From positions 1 to 13,633 of the forward strand of contig JAISDF010000011.1 in the NCBI GenBank assembly GCA_031265025.1: a stretch of DNA of 13,633 bases. Direction: 5' to 3'. Position 1 is the stretch's first letter, and every line of letters begins with the position of its first letter. The DNA is from Spirochaetaceae bacterium (GTDB taxonomy: Bacteria > Spirochaetota > Spirochaetia > Treponematales > Breznakiellaceae). A program made the translations under genes and the position numbers. The notes beneath the pieces are model-generated. The model worked only from the letters and a program-made list of their open reading frames with translations. It made no database searches and was not told the DNA's origin. Below, piece after piece: positions 12,506-13,633 of the stretch.

Positions 12506-12762
12506 AACGGAAACGGACCTGTTATGTGCAGTGGGACGTACTCTGTTATTTATTCTTTAATCCTAATTTTTTTATTATATGGCTTAATCCGGTACTGCCA
12601 AAACCATAAGCCGCAACATCATAATTATCATGTCCTGTATGATCCTCTGCTTCCACTCCTTTTCAGCCGCCGCGAAGGGCGGTGTTTCTGATAAATTCTA
12701 AACGGCATATCGCATAACTTTTTTTAATAATACCAAACTGGGATAAAAACTGTGGCGTCATT
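12506..12762. other. AT-rich non-coding part of the divergent gap
   Basis: No gene I trust. It holds long T-runs (for example near 12567-12573), a weak 55-codon frame from ATG 12524 with one hydrophobic stretch, no ribosome site and no recognisable family, and a 5-bp hairpin CCGCC/GGCGG (12667-12682) without a T-tract. Confidence 0.4.
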
Positions 12763-12798
12763 ATTGCCTCCAATAAAAAATGAGAAAGTTGAGGCAAT
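12763..12798. promoter_or_regulatory. 8-bp inverted repeat upstream of the efflux gene
   Basis: ATTGCCTC (12763-12770) and GAGGCAAT (12791-12798) are perfect inverted copies 20 bp apart. The half-sites are centred about 28 bp (nearly three helical turns) apart, which suits two dimers or a looped complex, or an RNA hairpin if transcribed. It shares its last three bases with the next inverted repeat. Confidence 0.45.
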
Positions 12799-12822
12799 TT
12801 CAAAATAATATAGTTTGAAATT
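12796..12822. promoter_or_regulatory. 9-bp inverted repeat, probable operator for the efflux operon
   Basis: AATTTCAAA (12796-12804), a 9-bp centre, and TTTGAAATT (12814-12822) form a perfect 27-bp dyad about 100 bp before the adaptor start. Size and position suit a dimeric repressor of the TetR or MarR kind, common upstream of efflux genes, but no such regulator is encoded in the window. Confidence 0.5.
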
Positions 12823-12868
12823 AACACAATTTACCAAAAGTTTAACATCTCTTTAACCCCGGTTTACC
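12821..12868. repeat. Helically phased TTAMC direct-repeat array
   Basis: TTAAC/TTACC pentamers start at 12821, 12831, 12842, 12853 and 12864; the last four, as TTTAMC hexamers, are spaced exactly 11 bp. All point the same way. A -10-like TATCTT (12878-12883) follows, so the array would cover the -35 region and upstream, as activator sites do. Confidence 0.6.
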
Positions 12869-12922
12869 TTTTCATTCTATCTTTTTTACACGGGCAACGA
12901 TGCTGCCTGGAAGGAGTGAAAT

Positions 12923-13633
12923 ATGGAAAAGAAAAAAGGGATAAAAAGCGCGGGGATAGTTCTTGGGACTATGCTTGCCGTAGCCATGCTTGTGCTGGAC
13001 CCCAACCTGCTTGCGTCAGGCGGGGAAGGCAGAGAAGAAGCCGATGGCAGCGAAGCCCCGATGCTTTCGGTAATAACGGAAAGCGCCGAAAAACGGACGC
13101 TATATGCTTCTCTTGATGTAAACGGCGACATTGTAAGCGCCCAGGAGGCCGGTGTTTTCCCCGATGTGTCAGGAAAACTGATCCGGGTTAATGTTGCCCT
13201 GGGATCACAGGTTCGCAGGGGCGATATTGTCGCCGAAGTTGACCCGTCAAAACCGGGTACAAACTATATGAGCAGTCCGGTATACGCGCCGATCTCCGGG
13301 ACCGTGTCGCAAATACCCCTTTCGGCGGGGACAACCGTAAGCCCGGGCACAAGCATCGCCACCCTGTCCGTAACCGGCAATCTCGAAATTATCGCCCGTA
13401 TACCGGAACGGGAAATCGCCCAGCTCAGACCAGGGCTCAAGGCGGAAGTAACCCTGCCGGCGTATCCGGGGGAAATTTTCTCCGCAACGGTCAGCCATGT
13501 TTCGCCGGTTTTAGACGCCGCCTCACGGACCAAACTAATAACCCTCGCCTTTGACCGGAACGACAGCCGTATAAACGCCGGTATGTTTGCCCGGATCAAA
13601 ATCAATGCCAGGACGTATGCCGATGTGCTTACC
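12923..13633 (+). CDS. RND efflux periplasmic adaptor (membrane fusion protein), hairpin-less, partial (3' end missing)
   Basis: 237 codons are seen before the window ends. GGAAGGAG at 12909-12916 gives a strong ribosome site for ATG 12923. A basic start (MEKKKGIKS) and a hydrophobic segment (about 9-31) act as signal/anchor; no lipobox Cys is seen. A barrel-sandwich (lipoyl-like) domain follows: DVSGKLIRVNVALGSQVRRG and, after only about ten residues, SPVYAPISGTVSQIPLSAG. In AcrA-type adaptors a long alpha-helical hairpin separates these halves; here it is absent, as reported for Borrelia BesA. The beta-barrel part begins near LEIIARIPEREIAQLRPG and VSPVLDAASRTKLITLAF. The protein would link an inner-membrane RND pump to an outer-membrane channel; the pump genes should lie to the right. 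Regulation is probably through the repeats at 12763-12868. Confidence 0.88.
   Translation, partial: MEKKKGIKSAGIVLGTMLAVAMLVLDPNLLASGGEGREEADGSEAPMLSVITESAEKRTLYASLDVNGDIVSAQEAGVFPDVSGKLIRVNVALGSQVRRGDIVAEVDPSKPGTNYMSSPVYAPISGTVSQIPLSAGTTVSPGTSIATLSVTGNLEIIARIPEREIAQLRPGLKAEVTLPAYPGEIFSATVSHVSPVLDAASRTKLITLAFDRNDSRINAGMFARIKINARTYADVLT

Noticed and set aside
12389..12691. 100-aa frame, or its 55-aa version from ATG 12524
   Set aside because: No ribosome site, arginine-rich first half over the foldable island, and no family; the single hydrophobic stretch comes from T-rich DNA. A real small protein cannot be excluded.

Overview
The window looks like chromosomal DNA of a spirochaete, most likely a treponeme with fairly GC-rich coding DNA (for example a termite-gut or related Treponema). 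The reasons are a bacterial XPB-type helicase, a STAS regulator next to PspA, an RND efflux adaptor with no coiled-coil hairpin (as in Borrelia BesA), and GC-rich genes separated by short AT-rich gaps with TATAAT-like promoters. This placement rests on family knowledge and no search was run. I see no insertion sequence, tRNA, rRNA, CRISPR array or phage gene.

Layout. (1) 1-763, minus: 5' part of a TrmJ-type tRNA 2'-O-methyltransferase running off the left edge, with a tandem-repeat linker. A 38-bp divergent gap follows. (2) 802-1617, plus: a short-chain dehydrogenase/reductase with an unusual active site. (3) 1756-3727, plus: a likely envelope-stress or regulatory group made of a STAS protein with a C-terminal zinc ribbon, a PspA/IM30 protein, and an OmpR-type winged-helix protein with a degenerate receiver. 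(4) 3728-4040: an AT-rich gap with a possible 56-codon ORF, an exact 11-bp tandem repeat and DnaA-box-like 9-mers. (5) 4041-7579, plus: a tightly overlapping three-gene operon of two membrane proteins with a 3+3 transmembrane plan resembling LptF/LptG, then a DjlA-like membrane J-protein. (6) 12311 back to 7622, minus: the XPB helicase operon, namely xpb, a 701-aa helicase-associated partner (4-bp overlap), and a NYN-LOTUS protein. (7) 12312-12922: a 611-bp divergent gap holding a GC-rich, foldable, non-coding stretch near xpb, and two inverted repeats plus a helically phased direct-repeat array near the efflux gene. (8) 12923 to the right edge, plus: an RND periplasmic adaptor, cut by the window end.

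How the parts may fit together. Region 3 reads as sensing and regulation around membrane integrity. Region 5 is an inner-membrane assembly of unknown cargo with its own Hsp70 co-chaperone. Region 6 joins a DNA helicase, a probable helicase partner and a PIN-like nuclease/RNA-binding protein in one transcript. The most interesting unexplained items are the LptFG-like/DjlA operon, the xpb/partner/NYN-LOTUS operon, the layered operator region before the efflux gene, and the structured GC island at 12351-12505.
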